DNA of 64,000 nt from Candidatus Bathycorpusculum acetigenes. Its GTDB lineage: Archaea; Thermoproteota; Bathyarchaeia; Bathyarchaeales; Bathycorpusculaceae. Made by a program: the position numbers and the translations under genes. The stretch lies in the NCBI GenBank assembly GCA_009781675.1, contig WQVG01000002.1:1-64000 (forward strand). The letters run 5' to 3'. Under the pieces are notes generated by a model. It was not told where the DNA came from and did not search any database. It saw nothing but the letters and a program-made list of their open reading frames with translations. Below, piece after piece: positions 8,823 to 16,353 of this stretch (the stretch's first letter is position 1; each line of letters opens with the position of its first letter).

Positions 8823-8896
8823 TTGGATGGATGGTTATCCAACCAACCCGAAAACTTATAAACTTTCGTTTAACCTAAGTTCAATAGCAGGTTGAA
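8823..8896. promoter_or_regulatory. Divergent promoter region with two inverted repeats
   Basis: The gap between cbiM and the plus-strand regulator contains a TATA-like core, CTTATAAAC at about 8856-8864, that could serve both directions. TTGGAT-N8-ATCCAA at 8823-8842 lies about where cbiM transcription should begin, and TTCAA-N7-TTGAA at 8880-8896 lies where the regulator transcript should begin. This is the layout expected for a repressor controlling both itself and cbiM. The arrangement is seen; the regulatory role is inference. Confidence 0.45.
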
Positions 8897-8901
8897 TTGA
8901 T

Positions 8902-9741
8902 ATGGCAAAACAAGCACCCAACACTCGTCTGCTCCAAAACAAAGGAGAATTCACCAAATTCCAAATCCTTCTCGAAATAATGCGCAATCAACCCCACATC
9001 AAACAAAAAGACATAAGCGACAAACTAGGCATAACCATCCAAGCCATCAGCAAATACTTCAAAAAACTCAGCAAAGAAGGGCTCCTTGAGTCAGGCAGCG
9101 AACGTGCCGATTACCGCCTAACCCCCAAAGGAGTAACTAAACTACGCGAAGACATGCAAGGCTTAGAAAACTATGTTAAAGAAATCAAACAGGAACTAAA
9201 AATTGAACATGCCTGGCCAGCCATAGCCACCCAACCAGTCAAAGCTGGAGAGGAAGTGGGCTTAATCATGAAAGAAGGCGTTATGTACACCTCACCCCTC
9301 AACAACCCACAAACCCAAGCCAAAGGCATAGCCCTCGCCAATGCACAAATAGGCGAAGATTTGGGCCTAAAAGATCTCCATGGCAAACTCCACGTTAACC
9401 AAGGAAAAATTCTCATCGTCAAACTGCCCAGTATTCGCAGAGGCGGCTCCAGTGTAGCAGACATGACAAAAGTACAAACATACTACGATGAGTTCAAGCC
9501 CGACAGAATAGGTGTCATGGGAGCAGTCGGCAGAGCTGTTCTCAATAAACTTGGATATAAAGCAGACATCGAATTTGGAATTAGCCGCTCGGCAGCCATC
9601 GCGGCATCAAGAGGCTTAAACGTCTTTGTACTAGTAGTGGGCAGGATGGTCAACCGCATGATCCAAGAAATCGACCAAATCAACATGAAATCCGGCGGCA
9701 ACATAATCTACGAAGTCAAAGACGCACAACAACTAACCTAA
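8902..9741 (+). CDS. Winged-helix DNA-binding regulator with conserved C-terminal domain
   Basis: A 279-residue protein. Residues 17-80 form a MarR/ArsR-like winged helix (ILLEIMRNQPHIKQKDISDKLGI, then TIQAISKYFKKL as recognition helix and RLTPKG as wing). Residues 100-279 are a soluble alpha/beta domain of unknown function with a Gly-rich block (VMGAVGRAVLNKLG) that could bind a small ligand; similar proteins occur in methanogens and other archaea. It is divergent from cbiM with inverted repeats between them, so it may sense metal or a corrinoid and control uptake. That role is inference. A strong hairpin terminator lies 60 bases after the stop. Confidence 0.8.
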   Translation: MAKQAPNTRLLQNKGEFTKFQILLEIMRNQPHIKQKDISDKLGITIQAISKYFKKLSKEGLLESGSERADYRLTPKGVTKLREDMQGLENYVKEIKQELKIEHAWPAIATQPVKAGEEVGLIMKEGVMYTSPLNNPQTQAKGIALANAQIGEDLGLKDLHGKLHVNQGKILIVKLPSIRRGGSSVADMTKVQTYYDEFKPDRIGVMGAVGRAVLNKLGYKADIEFGISRSAAIAASRGLNVFVLVVGRMVNRMIQEIDQINMKSGGNIIYEVKDAQQLT

Positions 9742-9800
9742 CAACAAATAACACATCAATTCACCAATTAGACTCACAAAAACATTTAATTTTGAGAGCT

Positions 9801-9820
9801 AAAAACCATTTTTGGTTTTT
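9801..9820 (+). terminator. Hairpin terminator of the winged-helix regulator gene
   Basis: AAAAACCA-TTTT-TGGTTTTT makes a perfect 8-bp stem with a 4-base loop and ends in a T run, 60 bases after the stop codon of the plus-strand regulator. The outer bases GCTA and TAGC could extend the stem. Confidence 0.65.
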
Positions 9821-9943
9821 TAATAGCATAATCATCATTATTTTTCCAATTTTTTTATTAACAGCAAATTTGTGTAAAAATTTACAACAATATCGTGTAA
9901 TAAGCTTAACTTGATCCACAATTTTAGGGAATAAAATGTATTT

Positions 9944-10240
9944 TTAGGTTAGTTCATTGATCTTTTTACGAGTAGTTTTGAGTTTTTCTCTAAAGGAATA
10001 TGCACCATACGCGCACAACAAACCCGCAATTCCAAAAAAGAGCAGAATCCATGGATTTATTATTTCTACCCTAGAATTGATTGACACTATTTGGAGCACA
10101 ATAACTATAGAACCTAGCGTGCCAATAAAATAACCGAGAAATCCTGCGATGTTGATCCGAAGTTCAGCCTCAAGTTTGACTATTTTAAGTTGTGTTATTC
10201 GATCCATTATTTCGCTTGATCTTTGCTCTTGTTCTTCCAT
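9944..10240 (-). CDS. Small two-helix membrane protein, function unknown
   Basis: Not recognised. The 98-residue product has a charged N-terminal amphipathic helix (about 1-28), two hydrophobic segments (about 30-52 and 62-82) separated by a short INPW turn, and a basic C-terminal tail (REKLKTTRKK). It resembles small archaeal membrane proteins that pair by coiled-coil contacts. It stands alone between a terminator and a surface-protein gene in the same orientation, 227 bases apart, so no operon partner suggests a job. Confidence 0.6.
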   Translation of the reverse strand: MEEQEQRSSEIMDRITQLKIVKLEAELRINIAGFLGYFIGTLGSIVIVLQIVSINSRVEIINPWILLFFGIAGLLCAYGAYSFREKLKTTRKKINELT

Positions 10241-10467
10241 GACTCACAGCTCAATAGGCTACAGGGCAGACTTTTAGTTTTTGTATCCATGTACTCTGCA
10301 ATTTTAACAACTTAACCCTTTCCTTTTTAACCATCCCAACTGGTCATCGCTAATTCTGTGGGTCAAGTTAAGCGTAAGAAGCCTTTGTGTAATTCACAAA
10401 ATAAACAATTAGTTTTGTATCTAAATGTAAACAAAAAAAGGAAAGGTTGAGTTGAATTCAGAGTTGT

Positions 10468-10983
10468 TTAACTAGTTGCAAAAAATGAATCTTCAAAAGT
10501 TGGATTCACGTTGATGTTTGAGATAACGTATTCAATGCCATCTGCAGTGTAGCTATAGGTTGCGGATGTTCCATCCCAGTTATCCTGGAGTTCAGTTACA
10601 AAATCATGCACCATTACTATGTACACTGAATCTTCAGTAAAGTTGGATTTCTTCCAAGTAGCACCGGCATCTGTACTCATATAGGATGTGGAATCATCTA
10701 GGTTCAAGATGTAACTGTAGACTGTACCAGACATATCTGCGTCAATTCTGACGATTTCGTCATTTGCATTGAGGTCTTTAACTGCACAAGCATAGGTTAT
10801 CTCATTAGTGTTATCGGTAGCAGTGAACTTTAGAGAGTCCCCATCGGTAATAGACACCGGTTCAGGGGTTGGAGTTGGCGTATCGGATGTTTCGCTGTTG
10901 TTCATCAAAAGGGCTGCTGCGGCTACGGCGACGATTATTACTACTAAAATTGCAACAATGATGTAGATAGTTTTTTTATTCAC
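10468..10983 (-). CDS. Membrane-anchored secreted protein, function unknown
   Basis: Not recognised as a family. The 171-residue product starts with a short basic stretch (NKKT) and a single hydrophobic helix (about 5-28), then a Thr/Pro linker (TPTPTPEP) and a 125-residue outer domain rich in Asp, Thr, Ser and Tyr, lacking Cys. This is the build of archaeal surface proteins held by an N-terminal helix; a class III (pilin-like) signal is possible but no clear cleavage site precedes the helix. The start chosen is GTG at 10983 because GGTGTGA lies 5 bases upstream; a GTG at 10992 lacks such a site. Confidence 0.65.
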   Translation of the reverse strand: MNKKTIYIIVAILVVIIVAVAAAALLMNNSETSDTPTPTPEPVSITDGDSLKFTATDNTNEITYACAVKDLNANDEIVRIDADMSGTVYSYILNLDDSTSYMSTDAGATWKKSNFTEDSVYIVMVHDFVTELQDNWDGTSATYSYTADGIEYVISNINVNPTFEDSFFATS

Positions 10984-11170
10984 TTGAATCACACCATTTT
11001 TATGGCTTTCTCTTTGTCAAAAAGTAATATAAGCTTTTCCAAACGCTGGCTCACCTGAGAAGCAAAAGAGAAAAAAAATGCATGGAAATAGCTGCAAAAA
11101 GGCACCCGTATAGACATCACAAACTATAGACTACAAAAATAAGAGATAAAATCAAGATGCAGACATTTTT

Positions 11171-13270
11171 TTAGCGTTCGATGGATAGTTTGCTTACGTT
11201 TGCTTCTTTTTCCAGAACAATTACATGGTCAGCGGTTGTTGCAAATGCTTCGCTGTGGGTGACAGCGATTATCTGTTCTATTGCTTTGAATTTGCTGATG
11301 GCTTCCGCTAGTCGTTCGATGCTGCCGTCTTCGCTACCCAAGTTTTCGGTGGGTTCATCGAGCACAAGCATGCTCAAGCCATATCCGGTGCGAGATTGCA
11401 TAATTAGTTGTCCTATGCCCATGCGGTAAGCAAACGCTAAAAGTGTGCGTTCGCCACCTGAAAGATTGTTAACTTCGCGGCTTATGCCTGCCTCGCTTTT
11501 TACGTAGGGGGTGTAGGTTTCGTCGATAGCAATGTTGAGCATAGGGGTTTCGCCGCCCACTAAGCTGTCTAGTACCTGCTGGACAAAGTTGTGCAGAACT
11601 TTGACGAATTCGCTTCGGAGTTTGGGCTGGATGCTACGGTAGGCGTCGCGGATAGCACTGAGAAGCTCGATGATTTGACTGATTTTTTCTATCCGATAAA
11701 GTTTTTGTTGTGCCAGATCGATACGGTCTTGAATATCTTTTAGGTGGAGGTTTAAATCGGCTTTGCGGTTTGTTTTTGTGCGTAAATCTAATTCGACGGC
11801 GTAGTATTGTTTTAGGGTTTGGTCTTTTTGGTCTTTAGCAGCCTGTAGCTCCGATAAGTCGAATTGAGCGATTTCAGCTTGGCATGTTTGGAGTTCTGTG
11901 TGCTGTGCGGTTTGGAGGTGTTGCTGAGTTTCAAGTTCAGCAATTATGTTTTTCAAGTTTGTCTCTTCTTCGATGATTCGAGCCTCCAAATCAGTTTTTC
12001 TTGTCAGGCAAGTCTGTAGGTCGCTGTAAGCTTGGGATGCAGCAGTTTTGTTTTTTTGTAGATATGCCACTTCAGTGCGCATATGGTTGAGGGTTTTTTC
12101 GCGTTCGGTGTTTTGCTGGTTTATGTTTTGGAGTAAGTCCGTTTTGTAGGTGCCCATTAGGGGTTGGCTACAGACGGGGCATTTGCTATCGTGGGATGCT
12201 TCGTTTAGTGTTGCAACCCTTTTTTGGTCTTGGAGGAGGCTTTGTGATGTGGCTTCCTGCTTGGCTCTTAGCTGGGAGAGGTTATCATCAAATGCCGAGA
12301 GGCAAGCGTGTAGTTGATCAAGGGGTTGATTGCTGGGCACCCCTGCCTGCTCTAATAAGTTCTGGCAGAGGTTTATTTGGCTGTTAAGGGAATTTTGGCG
12401 CTGGATCAGGTTGTCAAGTATGGTTTTTTTTCCTTTGAGACGTTCAGTTAGCGATGTGGAGGTTTTGGCCATGTTGGTGAGGTTTGCACTTAAGCGGGCT
12501 TCATTGCGTTTGAGTTCTTCGATGGCAAGTTTTTTTTCTTCAGAGCGTTTGAGGCGCAGATCAGTTTCGTCGAGTGCTCTTTTTGCGTTGGCAAGTCTCT
12601 GGGTAGACTGCTCCAGGGCCATCACAAGTGAGGTGAAGTCTTCGCTAGCGCGGTTGTATTCGGCGCTGAGTTTTTCTAAACCACAGACATCGGGGTCTTT
12701 TTCGTAGATGTTTTTTTCGGTTTCGTAGTCGCGTTGGTAGTGGGCTATGTTGCTCCATGCAGTCTCATAATCAGATAGGCCAAAAAGTTCATCAAGACGG
12801 GTTTGTCTATCGCGGGGTTTAGCATCTAAGAGTTCTTTTAGGTGTTCTTGGCGGAACCAGGAGATTTCGCGGTAGAGATCCCGATCTAGTCCGGTTATGG
12901 TTTTAATTTGTTCTGTAACGGCATCGTTTTTCATCGATGCAACGAGTTTTTCGTTTTCGTAGAGTTTTAGTTGTTCGCTGTCTTGGTTTAAAGCTTTACC
13001 TTTACGTTTTAAGCCGCGGATCAGCTTGTAGATGCGGCCGTTTTGGCTAAATTGTAGTGTTACTCTGCAAAAATCAGAGCCTTCACGCATGAGATATTCG
13101 AAGCTTTTACGGCCAATCGTGTCGCCAAATAGTGCAAAATCTATGGCGTAGAGTACGCTGGATTTGCCACACCCTACCCCGCCGACGATGCAGTTAAAGC
13201 CGCGGGTGAAGGGCACGGTGGATTTGGTGTGGCTTCGGATGTTTTCTAGCTGGACGATGTCGATTTTCAT
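11171..13270 (-). CDS. rad50: DNA double-strand-break repair ATPase Rad50
   Basis: A 699-residue SMC-like ATPase that partners Mre11 in sensing and trimming DNA ends. Walker A GGVGCGKSS is at 30-38, a long coiled coil runs from about 170 to 560 and is broken by the zinc hook CPVC (in SKCPVCSQPL), and the C-terminal half carries the signature NNLSGGERT and Walker B SMLVLDEPT with the D-loop after it. At 699 residues it is shorter than many archaeal Rad50 proteins (about 850-900), mainly in the coiled coil. The start ATG overlaps the mre11 stop by 4 bases (ATGA), so translation is coupled. Confidence 0.95.
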   Translation of the reverse strand: MKIDIVQLENIRSHTKSTVPFTRGFNCIVGGVGCGKSSVLYAIDFALFGDTIGRKSFEYLMREGSDFCRVTLQFSQNGRIYKLIRGLKRKGKALNQDSEQLKLYENEKLVASMKNDAVTEQIKTITGLDRDLYREISWFRQEHLKELLDAKPRDRQTRLDELFGLSDYETAWSNIAHYQRDYETEKNIYEKDPDVCGLEKLSAEYNRASEDFTSLVMALEQSTQRLANAKRALDETDLRLKRSEEKKLAIEELKRNEARLSANLTNMAKTSTSLTERLKGKKTILDNLIQRQNSLNSQINLCQNLLEQAGVPSNQPLDQLHACLSAFDDNLSQLRAKQEATSQSLLQDQKRVATLNEASHDSKCPVCSQPLMGTYKTDLLQNINQQNTEREKTLNHMRTEVAYLQKNKTAASQAYSDLQTCLTRKTDLEARIIEEETNLKNIIAELETQQHLQTAQHTELQTCQAEIAQFDLSELQAAKDQKDQTLKQYYAVELDLRTKTNRKADLNLHLKDIQDRIDLAQQKLYRIEKISQIIELLSAIRDAYRSIQPKLRSEFVKVLHNFVQQVLDSLVGGETPMLNIAIDETYTPYVKSEAGISREVNNLSGGERTLLAFAYRMGIGQLIMQSRTGYGLSMLVLDEPTENLGSEDGSIERLAEAISKFKAIEQIIAVTHSEAFATTADHVIVLEKEANVSKLSIER

Positions 13271-14472
13271 TTGGTGAGTTCCTCGATTGCTTGTTTGACT
13301 TTGGCGTCTTGTTTGTGTGCCAGGGGCTCAATTAAATTTAGAGCGTTGTGTGCAATGCGTTTAGCATCGTCTTTGCCGTATCGGTCAGAGAAAATTTGTA
13401 GGAAATAGTCAAAGGCCTTGGTTTTTAAGTCTTTGAATTCGTCCTCAAAGATAGAGCGCACCACCTCATCAGAGAGCGCGGTTTCTTTGAGTTGCACAAT
13501 TGGATGTACAAGGAGAGCCTTAGGGGCTGCACCGCGGATTTTAGGCACGTCTAATTCGGTGCGACTGGTCTCTGCGGGCAGGGTACCGCTTAGGATGGGA
13601 ACAATTATGACGCCGGTTTCATCTGCTTCTTTGACCATCTGCACCGCCATATCGGTGATTTTAGCGGGTGACATGCCGGTGTAGTCATATTCTAGAAGGA
13701 TAAAATGGCGCGGCGAGGATAATACGATCAACTCAGGATTTATCTGGCCTTGCTGGTTGACTTGTACGTGGTAGAAGCCTTTGTCGATTTTGCCTTCGTC
13801 ATATCCGACGGATTCTGTGCAACCGCTATATACTAAAAGTCCGCTTTTAAAGCGGCCTATGTAGCGGTCGTGGATGTGTCCTGCGGCATAGTAGCAAAAA
13901 CCATTCGGTAAAAGCTCGGGGGGGATTTCAGCTTCGAGATAGGATGGTGTAAGGTTGGGTAAATCTAGGGCACCATGAAATACAAAGATGTTAGCGACAT
14001 CGGGTTGAGGAGTTGGAGGGTTTTCTTCTATAAAGTGAGGAAGGGCCTCGAGTGTTTTGGGGCGATTGTGGTAACTGGGAATGCCATACACATAGCAACA
14101 TCCGGGTTTGTTCCAGCATGATCCGCGGTGTCTTGGCAAATGAAATATAAGACCGGCACTGTCAAGAGGGTAGAGAATGGTGCTGGTTATGGTGTTTGGT
14201 GCAGAGTCGTGACTGCCATCTACGGTTAAAACGGGGATACCTGCATCTTTTAGACGTTTAAAACTACGTACTGTGTTCTCTAGCGTGTGATTGCTGGGAC
14301 GAGCTTGATGAAAAAGGTCTCCGGCAATAATCATAAAATCGGGTTTGAGCTCAAGAGTTTTATCCACAACCTCACTAAAAGCGCTATCAAAATCTTGCCT
14401 TCGAATCTCTAAGCCATATTGTGCGTAACCCAAGTGCAGATCAGATACATGAACAAAGCTAAATGGCTTCAA
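13267..14472 (-). CDS. mre11: DNA repair nuclease Mre11
   Basis: A 401-residue metallophosphoesterase-fold nuclease acting with Rad50. Catalytic blocks are visible in order: DLHLG, GDLFH, a GSHD in place of the usual GNHD, and the late GHIH (AAGHIHDRY). The C-terminal region is the Rad50-binding and capping part. I start it at TTG 14472, giving a protein beginning just before the first beta strand (KPFSFVHVSDLHLG) with GAAGGG 10 bases upstream. A GTG at 14553 would add 27 residues with no homology and no ribosome site. Replacement of Asn by Ser in the third phosphoesterase block deserves a note, because that Asn is a metal ligand in most Mre11 proteins. Confidence 0.93.
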   Translation of the reverse strand: MKPFSFVHVSDLHLGYAQYGLEIRRQDFDSAFSEVVDKTLELKPDFMIIAGDLFHQARPSNHTLENTVRSFKRLKDAGIPVLTVDGSHDSAPNTITSTILYPLDSAGLIFHLPRHRGSCWNKPGCCYVYGIPSYHNRPKTLEALPHFIEENPPTPQPDVANIFVFHGALDLPNLTPSYLEAEIPPELLPNGFCYYAAGHIHDRYIGRFKSGLLVYSGCTESVGYDEGKIDKGFYHVQVNQQGQINPELIVLSSPRHFILLEYDYTGMSPAKITDMAVQMVKEADETGVIIVPILSGTLPAETSRTELDVPKIRGAAPKALLVHPIVQLKETALSDEVVRSIFEDEFKDLKTKAFDYFLQIFSDRYGKDDAKRIAHNALNLIEPLAHKQDAKVKQAIEELTK

Positions 14473-14656
14473 GCAACAGTTACCCTTCTTGCTTTTGATT
14501 AGTACGTTGCCTATAAGCGTTTTTTGGAAATATAACGGTTTTATCTTCAGCACGAACTATGCTTGTTTGGTGGGATGTGTCTACGGATTAGTATCAGTTT
14601 TTGGCGTATAAATATAAGAAACCATGGCGTTATCAATGCAAAAGGCGTCAAATATC

Positions 14657-15487
14657 ATGCAATGCCAAAAGTGCGGTTCAGAAACCATGATGCCGTTCCG
14701 CTGTCCTTTCTGCGGTGGGCAATTCTGCAGTCAACACAGATTGCCAGAAAACCACAACTGTATAGGAATCAGTAATGCCCGGGCCCAAACACAACAACGC
14801 GTTATAACACAGCAAAGTGATGGCTCCTACAATTACAGCTATGTATACAGCCAAAATCTCTACAAACGGCAACAACGCATACGCTGGAGCAAAAAAGAGG
14901 CAAAACACTTAGGCATTGCAATAGCACTTGTCATCGGCATCGGCTTATCGATGGGCATATACAATTTTGCTCCATGGACATTACGAGGGTGGACATGGGA
15001 AGCGATAGGTGCTTTTGCTGTTGTTATGACAGTGTCTTTTCTTGTACATGAAATTGCCCACAAGGTTATGGCGCAAAAATCAGGTATGTGGGCTGAGTTT
15101 AGACTAATTACTTGGAGTGCCGTTTTAACGCTTGTCTCAGTATTTCTACCGTTTAAAATGATCGCCCCAGGCGCCATGATGATTGGAGGCAACCCACCCT
15201 CAGCCAAGAACATGATAAAGATCGCCATTGCAGGAGTCATAACCAACATGATTTTTGCTGTGACATTTCTGGGGTTAGCGTTTGGATTACCATCTAACGC
15301 CTATACTGGAATGTTGCTCTTCTCGGCCTACATTAACTCGTTTATGGCTGTCTTTAACTTGTTTCCCTTTGGAGTCTTAGATGGTTATAAAATATATATG
15401 CTAAACAAAAAAGTGTGGGTGTTAGCGTTTACCCCCGCTGTGAGCCTAATAGTGGTTTCTGGGTTGAGCTTTTTCGTCTACCTTTAA
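14657..15487 (+). CDS. AN1-type zinc finger fused to a site-2 (M50) membrane protease
   Basis: The N-terminal 38 residues form an AN1-type zinc finger (CQKC, FRCPFCGGQFC, HRLPENHNC). After a linker of about 45 residues come five to six membrane helices holding the M50 metalloprotease motifs: HEIAHK (zinc ligands and catalytic Glu) and the distal NLFPFGVLDGYK with the third ligand Asp. Such proteases cut transmembrane substrates, for example anchored regulators, and AN1 fingers mediate protein binding. The ATG at 14657 puts the finger at the very N-terminus, as usual, with AAAGGC upstream; in-frame ATGs at 14624 and 14636 also exist, and a TATA-like TATAAATA at 14606-14613 would allow a leaderless start at 14636. 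Confidence 0.88.
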   Translation: MQCQKCGSETMMPFRCPFCGGQFCSQHRLPENHNCIGISNARAQTQQRVITQQSDGSYNYSYVYSQNLYKRQQRIRWSKKEAKHLGIAIALVIGIGLSMGIYNFAPWTLRGWTWEAIGAFAVVMTVSFLVHEIAHKVMAQKSGMWAEFRLITWSAVLTLVSVFLPFKMIAPGAMMIGGNPPSAKNMIKIAIAGVITNMIFAVTFLGLAFGLPSNAYTGMLLFSAYINSFMAVFNLFPFGVLDGYKIYMLNKKVWVLAFTPAVSLIVVSGLSFFVYL

Positions 15488-15495
15488 GAGAGGAG

Positions 15496-15663
15496 CTACT
15501 CGCCTCTGATAAATAGTAGATAATGGTTTACGGTGTAGTTCCATGTGCCGCCCATTCCGGCAGTGCTGTAGGTATGTAGCCGCCAGCCTTGGGCTTCCCA
15601 ATCGGCGATTGTTTTGCCGACGTTGTTATGGTGTCCTACAACTATACATTGCCATTCCTTCAA
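15496..15663 (-). CDS. DUF4177-like microprotein, 55 residues
   Basis: A short gene with TTG start, GAGGT eight bases upstream, and a plausible protein: KEWQCIVVG at the start, then an acidic/aromatic helix (TIADWEAQGWRLHTY) and a final strand (YLLFIRGE). The pattern of a Trp-containing first strand, a helix with xLNxxxxGWxL character and a last strand resembles the small DUF4177 family, whose function is unknown. Codon content and ribosome site suggest it is real. It lies between a plus-strand protease gene (9 bases from its stop, convergent) and rps10. Confidence 0.6.
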   Translation of the reverse strand: MKEWQCIVVGHHNNVGKTIADWEAQGWRLHTYSTAGMGGTWNYTVNHYLLFIRGE

Positions 15664-15749
15664 GTTTTTTTACCTCTAAAGTTTGAGGGCTACCAACAGA
15701 ATTTAAGATATGTGCTAAAGAAGGAGAAATTTGAAGACAAGGTAGAGGT

Positions 15750-16058
15750 TTAGATAAGTTCGATTGTTACGTGTACTTCTTCAGGTACGCGGATACGCAT
15801 AATGCGGCGCATAACGCGTTCTTCAGAGTCGATGTCGATGAGACGTTTATGGATACGCATTTCCCATCTGTCCCATGTTGCGGTACCTTCACCTGAGGGC
15901 CCTTTGAGGACGGGCACACGGAGGCGTTTTGTTGGCAACGGTACTGGACCGTTCATTTTTACGCCTGTCTTATGAGCGATGCTACGTAATTCTCCGCAAA
16001 CCTCTTCAAGTTTCACGTAATCAGTGCTTGTGAGGCGTATTCGTGCTTTTCTTACCAT
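15750..16058 (-). CDS. rps10: Small-subunit ribosomal protein S10 (archaeal uS10)
   Basis: A 102-residue protein of the normal archaeal length, with [18 protein letters not shown] at the start, the [14 protein letters not shown] loop and the terminal [14 protein letters not shown]. It sits on the 30S head and binds the 3' major domain of 16S rRNA. In many archaea it follows the EF-1-alpha gene; here no EF-1-alpha precedes it within 1.7 kb, so it has its own promoter: a TATATTAA box about 30 bases before the ATG. GATGG lies close before the start. Confidence 0.96.
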   Translation of the reverse strand: MVRKARIRLTSTDYVKLEEVCGELRSIAHKTGVKMNGPVPLPTKRLRVPVLKGPSGEGTATWDRWEMRIHKRLIDIDSEERVMRRIMRIRVPEEVHVTIELI

Positions 16059-16086
16059 CTTGGTCCATCAATCCATTGTTTACCGT

Positions 16087-16094
16087 TTAATATA
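16087..16094 (-). promoter_or_regulatory. TATA box for rps10
   Basis: On the minus strand the sequence reads TATATTAA, centred about 32 bases before the rps10 ATG. With the archaeal spacing of about 26 bases the transcript would begin only a few bases upstream of the start codon, giving a very short leader. Confidence 0.55.
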
Positions 16095-16353
16095 CGTTGA
16101 GTGCACCTATGAGATTTAGCGGGCACATAAAAACCTTGCGACGACCAAGGAACAAAGCAGTTAACAAAGGAATCCAGCACAACATCAAAACTTACGATAA
16201 TCAGACAAACAACCATATTGTCAACAAACCCAACAAACACTTACCAAAAACGACAAGCACAAACCAACATACCACATAAAAACCATACAGCTAACAAGGC
16301 CAAAATAGAAAAAAGGGCCTTCATGCAACATTCACCAGGTTGGATAGAGATTA

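Noticed and set aside
16097-16279. Plus-strand 60-codon frame upstream of rps10
   Set aside because: Low-complexity Asn/Lys/Thr product in an A/C-rich gap that overlaps the rps10 promoter.
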